A DNA stretch of 40,884 bases from an uncultured Prevotellaceae bacterium. Its GTDB lineage: Bacteria; Bacteroidota; Bacteroidia; Bacteroidales; Bacteroidaceae. Location of the stretch: positions 1 through 40,884 of the forward strand of contig CAMJFC010000022.1 of the NCBI GenBank assembly GCA_946404865.1. The letters are read 5' to 3'. The notes beneath the pieces are model-generated. The model did not search any database and was not told the DNA's origin. It saw only the letters and a list, made by a program, of their open reading frames with translations. Positions 15,665 through 24,344 of the stretch are shown here, in pieces. Every line of letters begins with the position of its first letter. Position 1 is the stretch's first letter. The translations under genes and the position numbers were made by a program.

Positions 15665-18115
15665 TTACAATTCTTTAAAGACTATTTTGCTGATTTTCAC
15701 GTGTGTGCCAGCGGTTGCTCCACCAAAGTCGAAGAACAGACGGATAGCGGAAGCATTCGCGCCTTCTTTCAGGGTGAGGCTGGTGCGCTTGAACACGAAA
15801 GGTTCACCTGCGGGCACGTCAGTGCGCTCTTCGAAGAAGTAGTTGCTGTCGCCCGAGTCGGTCAGTTTGAAAGTCATCTGAGGAATATCGTTGTCGGTCT
15901 CTACTTCTACTTGGAAGGCATACTGTTTGTTGGCCGATGCGGTCAACTTGGTGTCGATGTGGAACTGTGCCTGCCACCGTAAGGTGCCGATATTCTCGGG
16001 CATGTCAATCTCATACACATTGCCGTTGTGGGTGGCTTCGCTGTAGGGGATTTCATGCCAATCGTCGCCTGTGGAAAAGTAGTAACCAAAGGCCTCGAAC
16101 ATTGAACCGTCATCGACGGCTTTCCAAAGGTTGTCGGCGTCGTCGTAGTCCATGCTGAGGACTTCCTCAAAATAAATCTTGCTGATTTTCACATGGGTGC
16201 CGCTGGGCGAGCCACCGAAGTCGAAGAACATACGGACAGTGGAGGCGTCAGTGCCTTCTTTCAGGCTTACACCCTCTTTCTTAAAGACAAAGCCTCCGGC
16301 GGGAACATCGGCGCGCTCCACGAAGAAGTAGTTGTTGTCGCCCGAGTCGGTCAGTTTAAAGGTCACCTGCGGCATGTCGTTGTCGGCCTCCATCATGAGG
16401 TAGAAGTTATACTTCTTGCTGGCTGAAGCGGTCAGTTTGGTGTCGATGTGGAACTGTCCTTGCCATTGCAAGCTGCCCAGTCCTTCGGGCAGGTCTATCT
16501 CATAGGTATCGCCGTTGTGGGTGGCTTCGCTGAAGGGGATTTCTTGCCAATCGCCGCCTGTGGCAAAGTAGTAGCCAAAGGCGTCGAACATCGAACCCTC
16601 ATCGACGGCCTTCCAGAGGTTGGCTGCTGAATCGTAGTCCCAGTCCATCTGTGCCTGTTGTTCCTCGCCGCCTTCTTCACCACCCTGTTCGGGCAGTACA
16701 GTACCGTCGTCGTTGGCATGGTCTTTGAGTACGATGTTGCGTACGTTGACGGTGGTGGGCTCAGCGGCATAACCGAAGTCGAACACGAGTTTCACGGTAT
16801 TCAAATCCAAGCCTTGCAGGTCGCTACGCCAGAAGATGAAGTCCTCGCCGGCTTTCAAACTAATGTCGGCCACCTCAATCATGGCTTGTGAGTCGGTTTC
16901 GTCGGTCAGTTTCAAGGTCACACCGTTGATGTCTTTGTCGGCATTGAGGATGACCGAGAAGTCATAGTGTGTGCTGGTGTTGGTCACCAAGTTGGTGTGG
17001 AAGTGCATCTGTGCCTGCCAACGGTCGGAACAAGCGTCGGGCACGGTCACGGTGTAGTCGTTGTTGCCGTCAATGAAGGTGCTCTCCATCTCGGGAGTGC
17101 GCTTGTCAGCCCATCCGGGCTGGAAGTGGAACGACATGGAAGGAGTGATGCCTTTCCAAAGGTTGAAATCACTGTTGGCGTCGAAGCCTTCAAAGGTTTT
17201 CGCAGCCTCTTTGCTGGTAAGGATGAAACGCCATGAGATGCCGTCGCCCTCATAGATTAGCACCATCTTCGATGCGGTGAGCGACTCGATACGGAAACGG
17301 GGGTGTTGGTATTGTGCATCGCTGCTGATGTAGGGGAAGAAGGTGTTGTCGCCCAATACGAGGTAATCCACGTCGATTTCCTTTCCTTCAGCGTCGGTCC
17401 AAGTGCCGCGTTGGAAATACCAGCTGCTGGTCTGTTCCTGATTGTCGATGTCATAGTCGGGTTCGGGCTGCGACCCCCAGATGGTGGTGCCGTAGTTCAC
17501 ATAGGTCTTGCCGTCGGGACCGGGGTTATAGGTATAGGTGCCGCCTTTGTTGCTCTCTACGGTGAAAGTGAGCCGGTCGTCATACACACCGAAGTCTTTC
17601 TTGTCGTCTGGGTTGGCGCTCCACCATCCTGTGCCGTCGCCGCCGTTAGGGCCGCAAGCCATGTGGGCTATCTCTGCGTTGTCGATGCGCCATTCCTTGT
17701 CCTTGATGCGGTTGAACATGGCGGTGTAGTTGATCTTCGTCTCGTTGAAGGTGAACTGTTTGGTGATGCTTCCTTGGCTGAACCCGTTGCGGTTGGCTAA
17801 TCTCAACTCTACGGGGTAGGTGCCGCGTTCCACGTTCGACCATCCCACCTCATTGAGTGTGGAATAGGTGGCGCCGTTGATGATCCAGACGGGATAAACG
17901 CCTTTCATCTCGGGAACGCTCAAAAGTACTTGGTTGACTTCTTGGTCAACAGACATCGAGAAATCGACACCCTCCATGGTGGGCAATCCGTTCGGGTCGG
18001 CTCCCTCAAACGAATCAGGCGAGCAACCCCCGAGTATAGGTGTCAGAGCGAAAAGACCGAGCGGCAGGACTACCTTCGATAATTTCTTTGCTTTTTGATA
18101 TATGGTTGTTTTCAT
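15665..18115 (-). CDS. Surface glycan-binding lipoprotein with three CBM-like modules
   Basis: This 816-residue lipoprotein has its lipobox at ILGGC31, followed by SPDSFEG. Its place after susD fits the SusE/SGBP position of PULs. After a region of PKD/Ig-like character (about 40-120) and a middle domain carrying a Gly/Trp-rich segment (about 130-305), three related carbohydrate-binding-like modules follow: about 309-474, 490-654 and 655-816. Modules 2 and 3 are strongly alike (NLWKAVD.GSMF.AFGYYF, FHIDTKLTAS, TFKLTDSGD.NYFF, FFDFGG). An acidic GGEEGGEE linker separates module 1 from the pair. The protein probably captures beta-glucan at the cell surface. No catalytic residues of any hydrolase family are recognised. 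Confidence 0.85.
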   Translation of the reverse strand: MKTTIYQKAKKLSKVVLPLGLFALTPILGGCSPDSFEGADPNGLPTMEGVDFSMSVDQEVNQVLLSVPEMKGVYPVWIINGATYSTLNEVGWSNVERGTYPVELRLANRNGFSQGSITKQFTFNETKINYTAMFNRIKDKEWRIDNAEIAHMACGPNGGDGTGWWSANPDDKKDFGVYDDRLTFTVESNKGGTYTYNPGPDGKTYVNYGTTIWGSQPEPDYDIDNQEQTSSWYFQRGTWTDAEGKEIDVDYLVLGDNTFFPYISSDAQYQHPRFRIESLTASKMVLIYEGDGISWRFILTSKEAAKTFEGFDANSDFNLWKGITPSMSFHFQPGWADKRTPEMESTFIDGNNDYTVTVPDACSDRWQAQMHFHTNLVTNTSTHYDFSVILNADKDINGVTLKLTDETDSQAMIEVADISLKAGEDFIFWRSDLQGLDLNTVKLVFDFGYAAEPTTVNVRNIVLKDHANDDGTVLPEQGGEEGGEEQQAQMDWDYDSAANLWKAVDEGSMFDAFGYYFATGGDWQEIPFSEATHNGDTYEIDLPEGLGSLQWQGQFHIDTKLTASASKKYNFYLMMEADNDMPQVTFKLTDSGDNNYFFVERADVPAGGFVFKKEGVSLKEGTDASTVRMFFDFGGSPSGTHVKISKIYFEEVLSMDYDDADNLWKAVDDGSMFEAFGYYFSTGDDWHEIPYSEATHNGNVYEIDMPENIGTLRWQAQFHIDTKLTASANKQYAFQVEVETDNDIPQMTFKLTDSGDSNYFFEERTDVPAGEPFVFKRTSLTLKEGANASAIRLFFDFGGATAGTHVKISKIVFKEL

Positions 18116-18128
18116 TGTTGTTTGATTT

Positions 18129-18292
18129 GAATGTTGAATGTTGAGTGTTGAGTGTTGAATTGTCGCTTCGCGATGAAGAATGATGAATTTGGGAGTTTAG
18201 GAGTTTAGGAGTGAAGACATTAGTTATCGCATTTGGAAAACTATTCTCATACCTCTTATCTCATACCTCATACCTCTTACCTCTCACCTCTA
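18129..18292. repeat. Bipartite G-rich/C-rich low-complexity element, copy 2
   Basis: Plus-strand blocks of TTGAGTGTTGAGTGTTGAA and GGGAGTTTAGGAGTTTAGG (18129-18216) are followed by a spacer with GCATTTGGAAAACTATTCTC. Pyrimidine blocks of TACCTCTTATCTCATACC then run into the susD stop (to 18292). It separates susD from the glycan-binding gene inside the PUL. Confidence 0.7.
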
Positions 18293-19813
18293 ATAATTGT
18301 TCTGCACCAATGTCGGGTCGGCATCGAGTTCTGACTGTGCCAACGGGATGTATTTCTTATTGGGCGTCCATGAGTTGGTGCGATAGCCGTATTTGTCGGG
18401 CACGAGCACGCTGGCCGCACGGCCGGTACGCACAAGGTCGAAGTAGCGTTTGCCCTCGCCCACGAATTCCAGGTGGCGTTCGTTGATGATGTCATCCTCG
18501 CTGATGCTGCCTAAGGCGTCCAAGCCGGCGCGCTGGCGCACTTGGTTCAGGTAGCCTGTGGCCTCGCTGCTGCTGCCACCCGTAGCTAAGAGCAGTTCAG
18601 CGGCGTTGAGCAGAGTCTCGGCATAGCGGTAGATGCGTTTGTTGTTATTGTAGTTGAGGTTCTTCGAGGTGGGACAGTCCTTGTTGTTCTCTGAGAACGG
18701 ACGGTACTTGGCCAACCAGATGTGAGTGTCCTGATAGCGGTTGGTGTACTCCACGCCGCGCACATCCCAACAGGTGGCATCACGGCGCAGGTCGTTCGCT
18801 GCGAACATATCGTAGGTCTCTACGCGCATGGGCAGGAATCCCCAGCCGTCTTCACCCGTGTTCCATCCGTCGCCGCCCGGCCATTTGTTGGGCGAGATGA
18901 GGGTGGGCAGCACGCTGCCACCGGCCCAGGTGGAGAAATTGATACCAGACACCCAGTTGCGTTGTGCCTGATCGTCGTTGTAGTTGATCTCGAAGATGCT
19001 CTCCTGGCACCATTCGCCGCTCTCTTTCCAGATGTCGGCATAGTTGGGGTTGAGTTGGTAGTCGCTCGATGCGATGAGCTCTTTCATGTAGGCCAGTGCC
19101 TGCGGATAGCGTGCGGTATCGTTCTGATACATCACCATCTCGGCGTAGAGCATGTAAGCCATGGCTTGCGACACACGGCCGGCTTCGCTTGCCTTCCATC
19201 TCATTGGCAGCACCTTCGAGGCGATGATAGACTCTAACTCAGGTAACAGCTGTGCGTAAATCTCATCAGCTTTCAACTGCGGAGCCGTGTAGGGCAAAGA
19301 GAGGTTCTCCAGGTAGAAAGGCACGTTGCCGTAGTAATGCCACAAGATGTTGTAATAGTACACGCGAAGCAGACGGGCTTGTGTCTCGATGGATTTGCGC
19401 GTCTCTTCAGTGCCGTGCCCCCAAGAGCAATATTTGATGGCGTCGTTGCAACGCTTGATGCCGCTGTAGAAGTCGGTCCACAGGGTGGCCAGCGTGTTGT
19501 TGCCGTTGCCGTCGAAATTGAACAGTTTGTGCCAGTGCAAGTTGTCAGAGGCATGTTCGCCGCCCACCCAGAAGTCGTCACCTAAGATTTCTGCGTCCAC
19601 GGTCAGGTCGTTGTAGGCTGTGCCGTCCCAGTCGGGCCAGTGAAGGGGAGAGTAGGCAGAGGCCAGCGCCTCGTTCAGGCGTTCGTCGGTGGTGTAGTAT
19701 TCCTCAAGAGGTTCGCCGTCGGGCTTTTTCACCTCCAGAAAGTCGTCGCTGCATGAGGCAAGGATAAAGACTGCCGCAGCACACATGGCTATGATGGAAA
19801 TATATTGTTTCAT
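18290..19813 (-). CDS. susD: SusD/RagB-type outer-membrane glycan-binding lipoprotein
   Basis: This 507-residue lipoprotein has its lipobox at FILASC21, followed by SDDFLEVKKPDGEPLEEYYTT, the usual SusD start. It has an alpha-helical TPR core and a C-terminal RagB/SusD region (NETLLNAAELLL-like segment, YLNQVRQRAGLD, and ERHLEFVGEGKRYFDLVRTG). SusD acts as a lid on the SusC barrel and captures oligosaccharides for import. It lies 53 bp after susC and is surely cotranscribed. It carries few changes from the family pattern; the sugar specificity is inferred from the neighbouring GH16 and GH3. Confidence 0.95.
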   Translation of the reverse strand: MKQYISIIAMCAAAVFILASCSDDFLEVKKPDGEPLEEYYTTDERLNEALASAYSPLHWPDWDGTAYNDLTVDAEILGDDFWVGGEHASDNLHWHKLFNFDGNGNNTLATLWTDFYSGIKRCNDAIKYCSWGHGTEETRKSIETQARLLRVYYYNILWHYYGNVPFYLENLSLPYTAPQLKADEIYAQLLPELESIIASKVLPMRWKASEAGRVSQAMAYMLYAEMVMYQNDTARYPQALAYMKELIASSDYQLNPNYADIWKESGEWCQESIFEINYNDDQAQRNWVSGINFSTWAGGSVLPTLISPNKWPGGDGWNTGEDGWGFLPMRVETYDMFAANDLRRDATCWDVRGVEYTNRYQDTHIWLAKYRPFSENNKDCPTSKNLNYNNNKRIYRYAETLLNAAELLLATGGSSSEATGYLNQVRQRAGLDALGSISEDDIINERHLEFVGEGKRYFDLVRTGRAASVLVPDKYGYRTNSWTPNKKYIPLAQSELDADPTLVQNNY

Positions 19814-19866
19814 AATTGTTATTGGTCTTTATTGAGTTGTTGAATCTGTAAGATAAAACATTCACC

Positions 19867-22800
19867 TTACAAAGAAATGTTGAAACCGAGGGTCCATGTG
19901 CGTGCTTGCGGATAGACACCGTAGTCAACGCCCAGAGAGGTGCTGCTGGTACCGATTTCCGGGTCGAATCCCCAGTATTTGGTCCATGTGAACAAGTTCT
20001 CGGCGCGTGCGTAGATGCGCAGGCGGTCGATGCGGATCTTGCGTGTGAGATACTGCGGCAGGGTGTAACCGATGGTGAGGTTCTTCAAGCGCAGGTAAGA
20101 ACCGTCTTGGATATAGAGGTCGCTGACGACCCAGTTCTTGCTATCGCCCAGTGTCGGCACGGTGTTCGAGGTGCCTTCGCCGGTCCAGCGTTGCAACATC
20201 CACGTGGGATAGTTGCCTGAGGCGACATCCTGACGGTAGGTGGCATCGAACACATCCACTCCGCTGACGCCTTGGAAGAAGACGCTCAGGTCGAAGCCTT
20301 TCCATTCGGCGTTCAGGTTCAGACCGAAGCTCCATGTGGGTGTGCCGTTACCGATGTTGGTACGGTCTTCGTCGGTGATGGTACCGTCGCCGTTCACATC
20401 CACGAAGCGCATGTCGCCGGGTTTGGCGTTGGGCATGATGAGCCCGCCGGTGCTGTTGGTGTAGGCGTTCACCTCAGCCATGTTCTGGAAGATGCCGTCG
20501 GTCTTATAGCCATAGAAGAAGGGGAAGGGCTGTCCGTTCTCGGCACGAGTGCCGCCGTCGTTGAACTGGCTGATGCCGTAGTTGAGGAAACCGGTGTCGT
20601 TGCCGAGGTTCTTCAACTCGTTGTGCAGGTAGGAGGCGTTGGCCTTGACGGAGAAGTTGGCATCGCTGATGTGCCATTTGTAACCGAGTTCAAACTCCAC
20701 ACCGCTGTTCTCCATGTCGCCCACGTTGGCCAGCGGACGGGCCTCACCCACGTAGCTTGGGATGGGCATATCGATAATCATGCCGTTGGTCTTCTTGATG
20801 AAGTAATCGACCGAGAAGGTGAGCGCATTGCTGAAGAAACCGAGGTCGAGTCCAAGGTCGGTCTGTTCGCTCTCTTCCCATTTTAGGTCTTCATTGGCCA
20901 GGCGGTTGGCCTTCGAACCCACGTTCATCACACCGGTGGAACCGAAGTAATAGTTACTGTCACCACCAGTGGTTGACAGAGTGGTATAGGCGAAATCGCC
21001 GATATTGTCGTTACCGTTCTTACCCCAGCTGGCGCGCAGTTTCATGTTCGACAGCCAACTGCGGGTCTGCTCCATGAATGCTTCGTTCATGATGTTCCAT
21101 CCTGCGGAGACAGAGGGGAACGTACCGTATTTGTTGTTGGTGCCGAAGCGGCTGCTGCCGTCGCGGCGTATCGTGGCCTGCAACATGTAGCGCTCATCGT
21201 AGTTATAGCTCAGTCGGGCGAAGAGTGAGGTCAGACGGTGCTCCACATACGGACCGCCACCGTTTCCGGTGAGGTTTTTCACGCCGGTGATTTTTCCATC
21301 GGCATCCACCGTGGTCTCATAATCCACATCGGTGGCGTAGCTCAGATAAGGCTTGTTGGTGTTAATCAGGTTCCAGCGGTAGGCGCTGAGGTCGTCGCCC
21401 TTGGATTTCATGGCCGACTGTCCGAGCACCACACCGATGGTGTGTTTGCCGAAGGTCTTGTCGTAGGTGAGGGTGTTTTCCACCTGCCATGTGCTGTTGT
21501 TGCCTTTATAGACCGATGCCTGGGTGTGGTCGGCATTGTTGTTGCCGGAGAGGTAGTATTTCTGCAGGGTGGCACCCTCGTTGCCCCAGAACGACAGTTC
21601 GGCACTCCATGTGAAGTGGTATTTCAGGTTGTCCCACAGTTGCAGGTCGAGGCTGAACTTAGGCATGAACTTGTGCGACCAACCGCGTGTGGGGTTGCCT
21701 TGCAACATGGCCAGCGGGTTGTTCTGCTCCTGGTACGAACCGATATATCCGGGGATGGTATAGGGGTTGCCGTTAGCGTCGCGGTACAGGTCGTATTGCG
21801 GATACTGGCTGATCATCTTCTGTGCGATATCGCCACGGAGAGTGGGAGGCAGGGTGGGGGCGAGGTACAATGCCGAGCCCAAGATGCTGCCCCATGTGGA
21901 GTTGGCGTCGATGCCGGTGCTGTGTACGCGCATATAAGAAAGGTTGGCACCTAAGTCGAGCTTGTTGAGGAAGGTGCGCTCTTTCGAGTCGTCAAAGAGA
22001 TTGAACTGGTTGTTCGAACGGATAGTCAGACGGTCGTAGTTGGAGTGACCGTAGTTGCCGCCCACGATACCCTCTTGGGTGAAATAACCTAATGAGAGGT
22101 AGTAGTTGACGCGCTCGCTTGCGCCGCTCACCGACACGTCGTGCTGCACGATGGGGGCATTCTCATTGAACACCAGGTCTTGCCAATCGGTGCCGAAACC
22201 ATTGATGGGGTCGCCGTTGGCATCGGTCAGGTTGTAGGGGTCAGCGTAGAGGGGTGCTTGTCCTGTGCGCACCATGCGTTCGTTTTGCAGGATGGCGTAA
22301 TCGGTGGCACCGGTCACGTCGCGCTTGCGCCAGGGGCTCTGCCAACCGTACGAGAAGTTGTAGTTGATGCTGGCCTTACCCTGCTTACCTTTTTTCGTCG
22401 TCACGAGGATGACACCGTTGGCGGCACGTGCACCGTAGATGGCACCCGAGGCAGCGTCTTTCAACACCTCGATACTCTCGATGTCGTTCGGGTTCACCGA
22501 TTCCATACCGTCTTGGTTGGTAGGCATGCCGTCGATGATGTAAAGCGGGTTGGAGTCGTTGATGGTGCCGATACCACGGATGCGGATGAATGACTTCGCA
22601 CCCGGCTGTCCCGAGGCGGAGATGACGTTCACACCGGCAGCCAAGCCCTTCAGCGCATCTTCAGCGCGGAGGCGGGTTTTGCCGTCCAGGTCATCGCTGC
22701 TCACTTTGGCAATGGCGGCGGTCACCACACTCTTCTTCTGCACACCGTAGCCGATGACCACCACATCATTCAGCATTTGGGCGTCTTCTTCCAAGGTGAT

Positions 22801-23070
22801 GCTTAGGTTCTGACCGGCAGCCACGTCTATGCTCTTATAACCAATGTAAGAGATAGCAAGTGTTGCGCCGGGATTCACTGCAAGGGTGAAATGTCCGTCG
22901 ATGTCACTGACGGTACCATTCGTGGTACCTTTCTCAATCACGGAAGCGCCGATGACCGGCTCACCGCTGCTGTCGTACACCGTGCCCGATGCGTTCTGCT
23001 TCTGGGCGAAGGTGCTTACTGACATCATAAGAAATGTCAATAATGCAAATAGGAAACTTCCTTTTTTCAT
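19867..23070 (-). CDS. susC: SusC/RagA-type TonB-dependent transporter
   Basis: This 1067-residue outer-membrane transporter has a signal peptide (MKKGSFLFALLTFLMMSVSTFAQ first residues), a carboxypeptidase-regulatory-like domain at about 26-100 (ASGTVYDSSGEPVIGASV), a plug domain with RIRGIGTINDSNPLYIIDGM, and a 22-strand barrel ending in GFNISL. The family signature LYIIDGMP and the CarbopepD_reg-like start identify the SusC class. With SusD it imports glycan oligomers using TonB energy. It is the first gene of the PUL, with a consensus promoter (23270-23300) about 200 bp upstream, an inverted-repeat operator candidate, and a long leader made of 8-bp repeats. Confidence 0.96.
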   Translation of the reverse strand: MKKGSFLFALLTFLMMSVSTFAQKQNASGTVYDSSGEPVIGASVIEKGTTNGTVSDIDGHFTLAVNPGATLAISYIGYKSIDVAAGQNLSITLEEDAQMLNDVVVIGYGVQKKSVVTAAIAKVSSDDLDGKTRLRAEDALKGLAAGVNVISASGQPGAKSFIRIRGIGTINDSNPLYIIDGMPTNQDGMESVNPNDIESIEVLKDAASGAIYGARAANGVILVTTKKGKQGKASINYNFSYGWQSPWRKRDVTGATDYAILQNERMVRTGQAPLYADPYNLTDANGDPINGFGTDWQDLVFNENAPIVQHDVSVSGASERVNYYLSLGYFTQEGIVGGNYGHSNYDRLTIRSNNQFNLFDDSKERTFLNKLDLGANLSYMRVHSTGIDANSTWGSILGSALYLAPTLPPTLRGDIAQKMISQYPQYDLYRDANGNPYTIPGYIGSYQEQNNPLAMLQGNPTRGWSHKFMPKFSLDLQLWDNLKYHFTWSAELSFWGNEGATLQKYYLSGNNNADHTQASVYKGNNSTWQVENTLTYDKTFGKHTIGVVLGQSAMKSKGDDLSAYRWNLINTNKPYLSYATDVDYETTVDADGKITGVKNLTGNGGGPYVEHRLTSLFARLSYNYDERYMLQATIRRDGSSRFGTNNKYGTFPSVSAGWNIMNEAFMEQTRSWLSNMKLRASWGKNGNDNIGDFAYTTLSTTGGDSNYYFGSTGVMNVGSKANRLANEDLKWEESEQTDLGLDLGFFSNALTFSVDYFIKKTNGMIIDMPIPSYVGEARPLANVGDMENSGVEFELGYKWHISDANFSVKANASYLHNELKNLGNDTGFLNYGISQFNDGGTRAENGQPFPFFYGYKTDGIFQNMAEVNAYTNSTGGLIMPNAKPGDMRFVDVNGDGTITDEDRTNIGNGTPTWSFGLNLNAEWKGFDLSVFFQGVSGVDVFDATYRQDVASGNYPTWMLQRWTGEGTSNTVPTLGDSKNWVVSDLYIQDGSYLRLKNLTIGYTLPQYLTRKIRIDRLRIYARAENLFTWTKYWGFDPEIGTSSTSLGVDYGVYPQARTWTLGFNISL

Positions 23071-23106
23071 AGATTTTGTTTTTATTAATTTTAGGTGAAT
23101 ATTTTA

Positions 23107-23175
23107 TTTGGTCGTTTGGTCGTTTGGTCGTTTGGGAGGAGGAGTTTAGGAGTTTGGGAGTTTAGGAGTTTGGAC
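23107..23175. repeat. 8-bp tandem repeats in the susC leader
   Basis: TTTGGTCG occurs three times in a row (23107-23130). After TTTGGGAG and a short GGAGGA stretch come four 8-mers alternating GAGTTTAG and GAGTTTGG. On the susC mRNA this would be an almost G-free leader of CCAAACTC-type units, between the promoter and the start codon. The remaining bases up to 23230 continue as a G/T-rich low-complexity stretch. Confidence 0.75.
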
Positions 23176-23269
23176 GTTAGTTGGAAGATTGGGGGGGTGG
23201 TTGTTTGGGGGATTAGGTTGATTGGTTGTATGGGATTGGTCGTTTGACCTTGAACAACGAATTCGTTTG

Positions 23270-23300
23270 CAAAAATAGAGAATAAAATTACGCATTTCAA
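23270..23300 (-). promoter_or_regulatory. Promoter of the susC-led PUL operon
   Basis: On the minus strand TTG (23298-23300), 20 bp, TATTTTTG (23270-23277). The expected start of transcription leaves a leader of roughly 190 nt. Confidence 0.75.
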
Positions 23301-23316
23301 CTCAATATAACAAAAA

Positions 23317-23355
23317 AGTGGATTGAATTGGAAGGGTAATCCGATTCAATCCACT
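23317..23355. promoter_or_regulatory. 16-bp inverted repeat, candidate PUL activator site
   Basis: Left arm 23317-23332 and right arm 23340-23355 are complementary except for one T-G pair, with a 7-nt spacer; the core half-site is AGTGGATTGAAT. It lies 17 bp upstream of the susC -33 element, the usual place for an activator site. Binding by the SusR-like regulator is inferred. Confidence 0.6.
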
Positions 23356-23405
23356 GTCAATCAGTGAGATAAGCGATTTTATAAATTGTAAAGAAGTGGA
23401 CTCGA

Positions 23406-23419
23406 TGTAAACGTTTACA
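23406..23419. promoter_or_regulatory. Palindrome resembling a LacI-family operator
   Basis: TGTAAACGTTTACA is a perfect 14-bp palindrome with a central CG, the form bound by many LacI-family regulators. It lies between the PP2C-like gene end and the PUL promoter region, about 105 bp upstream of the susC -33 box. No LacI-type gene is in the window. Confidence 0.45.
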
Positions 23420-23471
23420 GGCCCGAAAATGGCCAAAAACAGGCCAAAATAAAGTGTTTTGCTTACACTTT

Positions 23472-24344
23472 TTAAGCTTGCGTCAGTCGTTCAGATTCAC
23501 CTTTCTCCATCGCGGATTTATCACGATAGGTTGGCTCAATCATGATGCGGAGATAGCATCGGTCATCGAACGAAACACGTCCGCGCATCATCCCTTTTGT
23601 GGCCTTGTGGTGATAGATACACAAGGGGTCGTCGGCCAACTGTTGAGCTAACGCCTCCTCGCTTTCCGCCAACATGGGCCGCAACTCGGGGTAGCCGTCG
23701 GTGGCGAGCACCAGTTGGCTGGCGTTGCTCACATCGATGACGCGCACCTTCGACAAAGGGATGTCGAAACCGTCGATGACGGAGAAGGTCTGGTTCTGGA
23801 AACGGCAACTGTCGATGAGCACGGGCAGGATGAAATCCCGCCCCGTGTCGTGCTCCTGAAACGCCTCTTGCCGCACTCCTTGTTTGATTTGCAGACGGAT
23901 ATATGCGCTCCGCATCTCTGCTATCTCTTCTTCGTAGGGCTTCGGGTTGTCGTAGAGCACACCGTCAACCAGACATTGGCAGTCGCCAATCAACCATATT
24001 TCCTGTCTCGCCTTGCTATAGACGGCGGCACTGGCAGCCATGCGCTCGGTGGGAGTCGTGCTCAGGAGTGCCATATCGGCCCCTGCCTTTTCATATTCAG
24101 CTCTGATGCTCCGGGTGATGCCTTGGCAGAACATGGTGCTGTCCGTGGCCGCAGCCATCTTGCCGATATACGCCTTCACCATCGTCATGCAGTATTGGCC
24201 GTTGCTCATCGCAGAGTGGAAACGCACATGACTCTTGTTGGTGCTGCCGTCCACCACCGCTACGAAATTGTCCGACAGCACCATGCCGTCTTCACATCGT
24301 TCAGGTCCTTCTTTGCCTATAATGTGTTGTTCGATAATGTGCAT
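23472..24344 (-). CDS. PP2C-like (PPM fold) protein
   Basis: This 290-residue protein shows the spaced motifs of the PPM/PP2C phosphatase fold: FVAVVD32GST near the N-terminus, IWLIGD121CQ in the position of the GDSR strand, LVLATD216GYPE for the SDG motif, and FDD261RCYLRI for the final DN.T motif. These aspartates would bind two metal ions. There is no signal peptide or membrane segment, so it is probably cytoplasmic. Its start overlaps the end of the histidine phosphatase gene by 28 bp, implying coupled translation. Substrate unknown; a Ser/Thr phosphatase is the simplest guess. The family is recognised from motifs only. Confidence 0.68.
   Translation of the reverse strand: MHIIEQHIIGKEGPERCEDGMVLSDNFVAVVDGSTNKSHVRFHSAMSNGQYCMTMVKAYIGKMAAATDSTMFCQGITRSIRAEYEKAGADMALLSTTPTERMAASAAVYSKARQEIWLIGDCQCLVDGVLYDNPKPYEEEIAEMRSAYIRLQIKQGVRQEAFQEHDTGRDFILPVLIDSCRFQNQTFSVIDGFDIPLSKVRVIDVSNASQLVLATDGYPELRPMLAESEEALAQQLADDPLCIYHHKATKGMMRGRVSFDDRCYLRIMIEPTYRDKSAMEKGESERLTQA

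Noticed and set aside
19906..22593. Open frames opposite susC and susD
   Set aside because: Shadow frames caused by GC-rich codon use in the real genes; no promoters, ribosome sites or homology.
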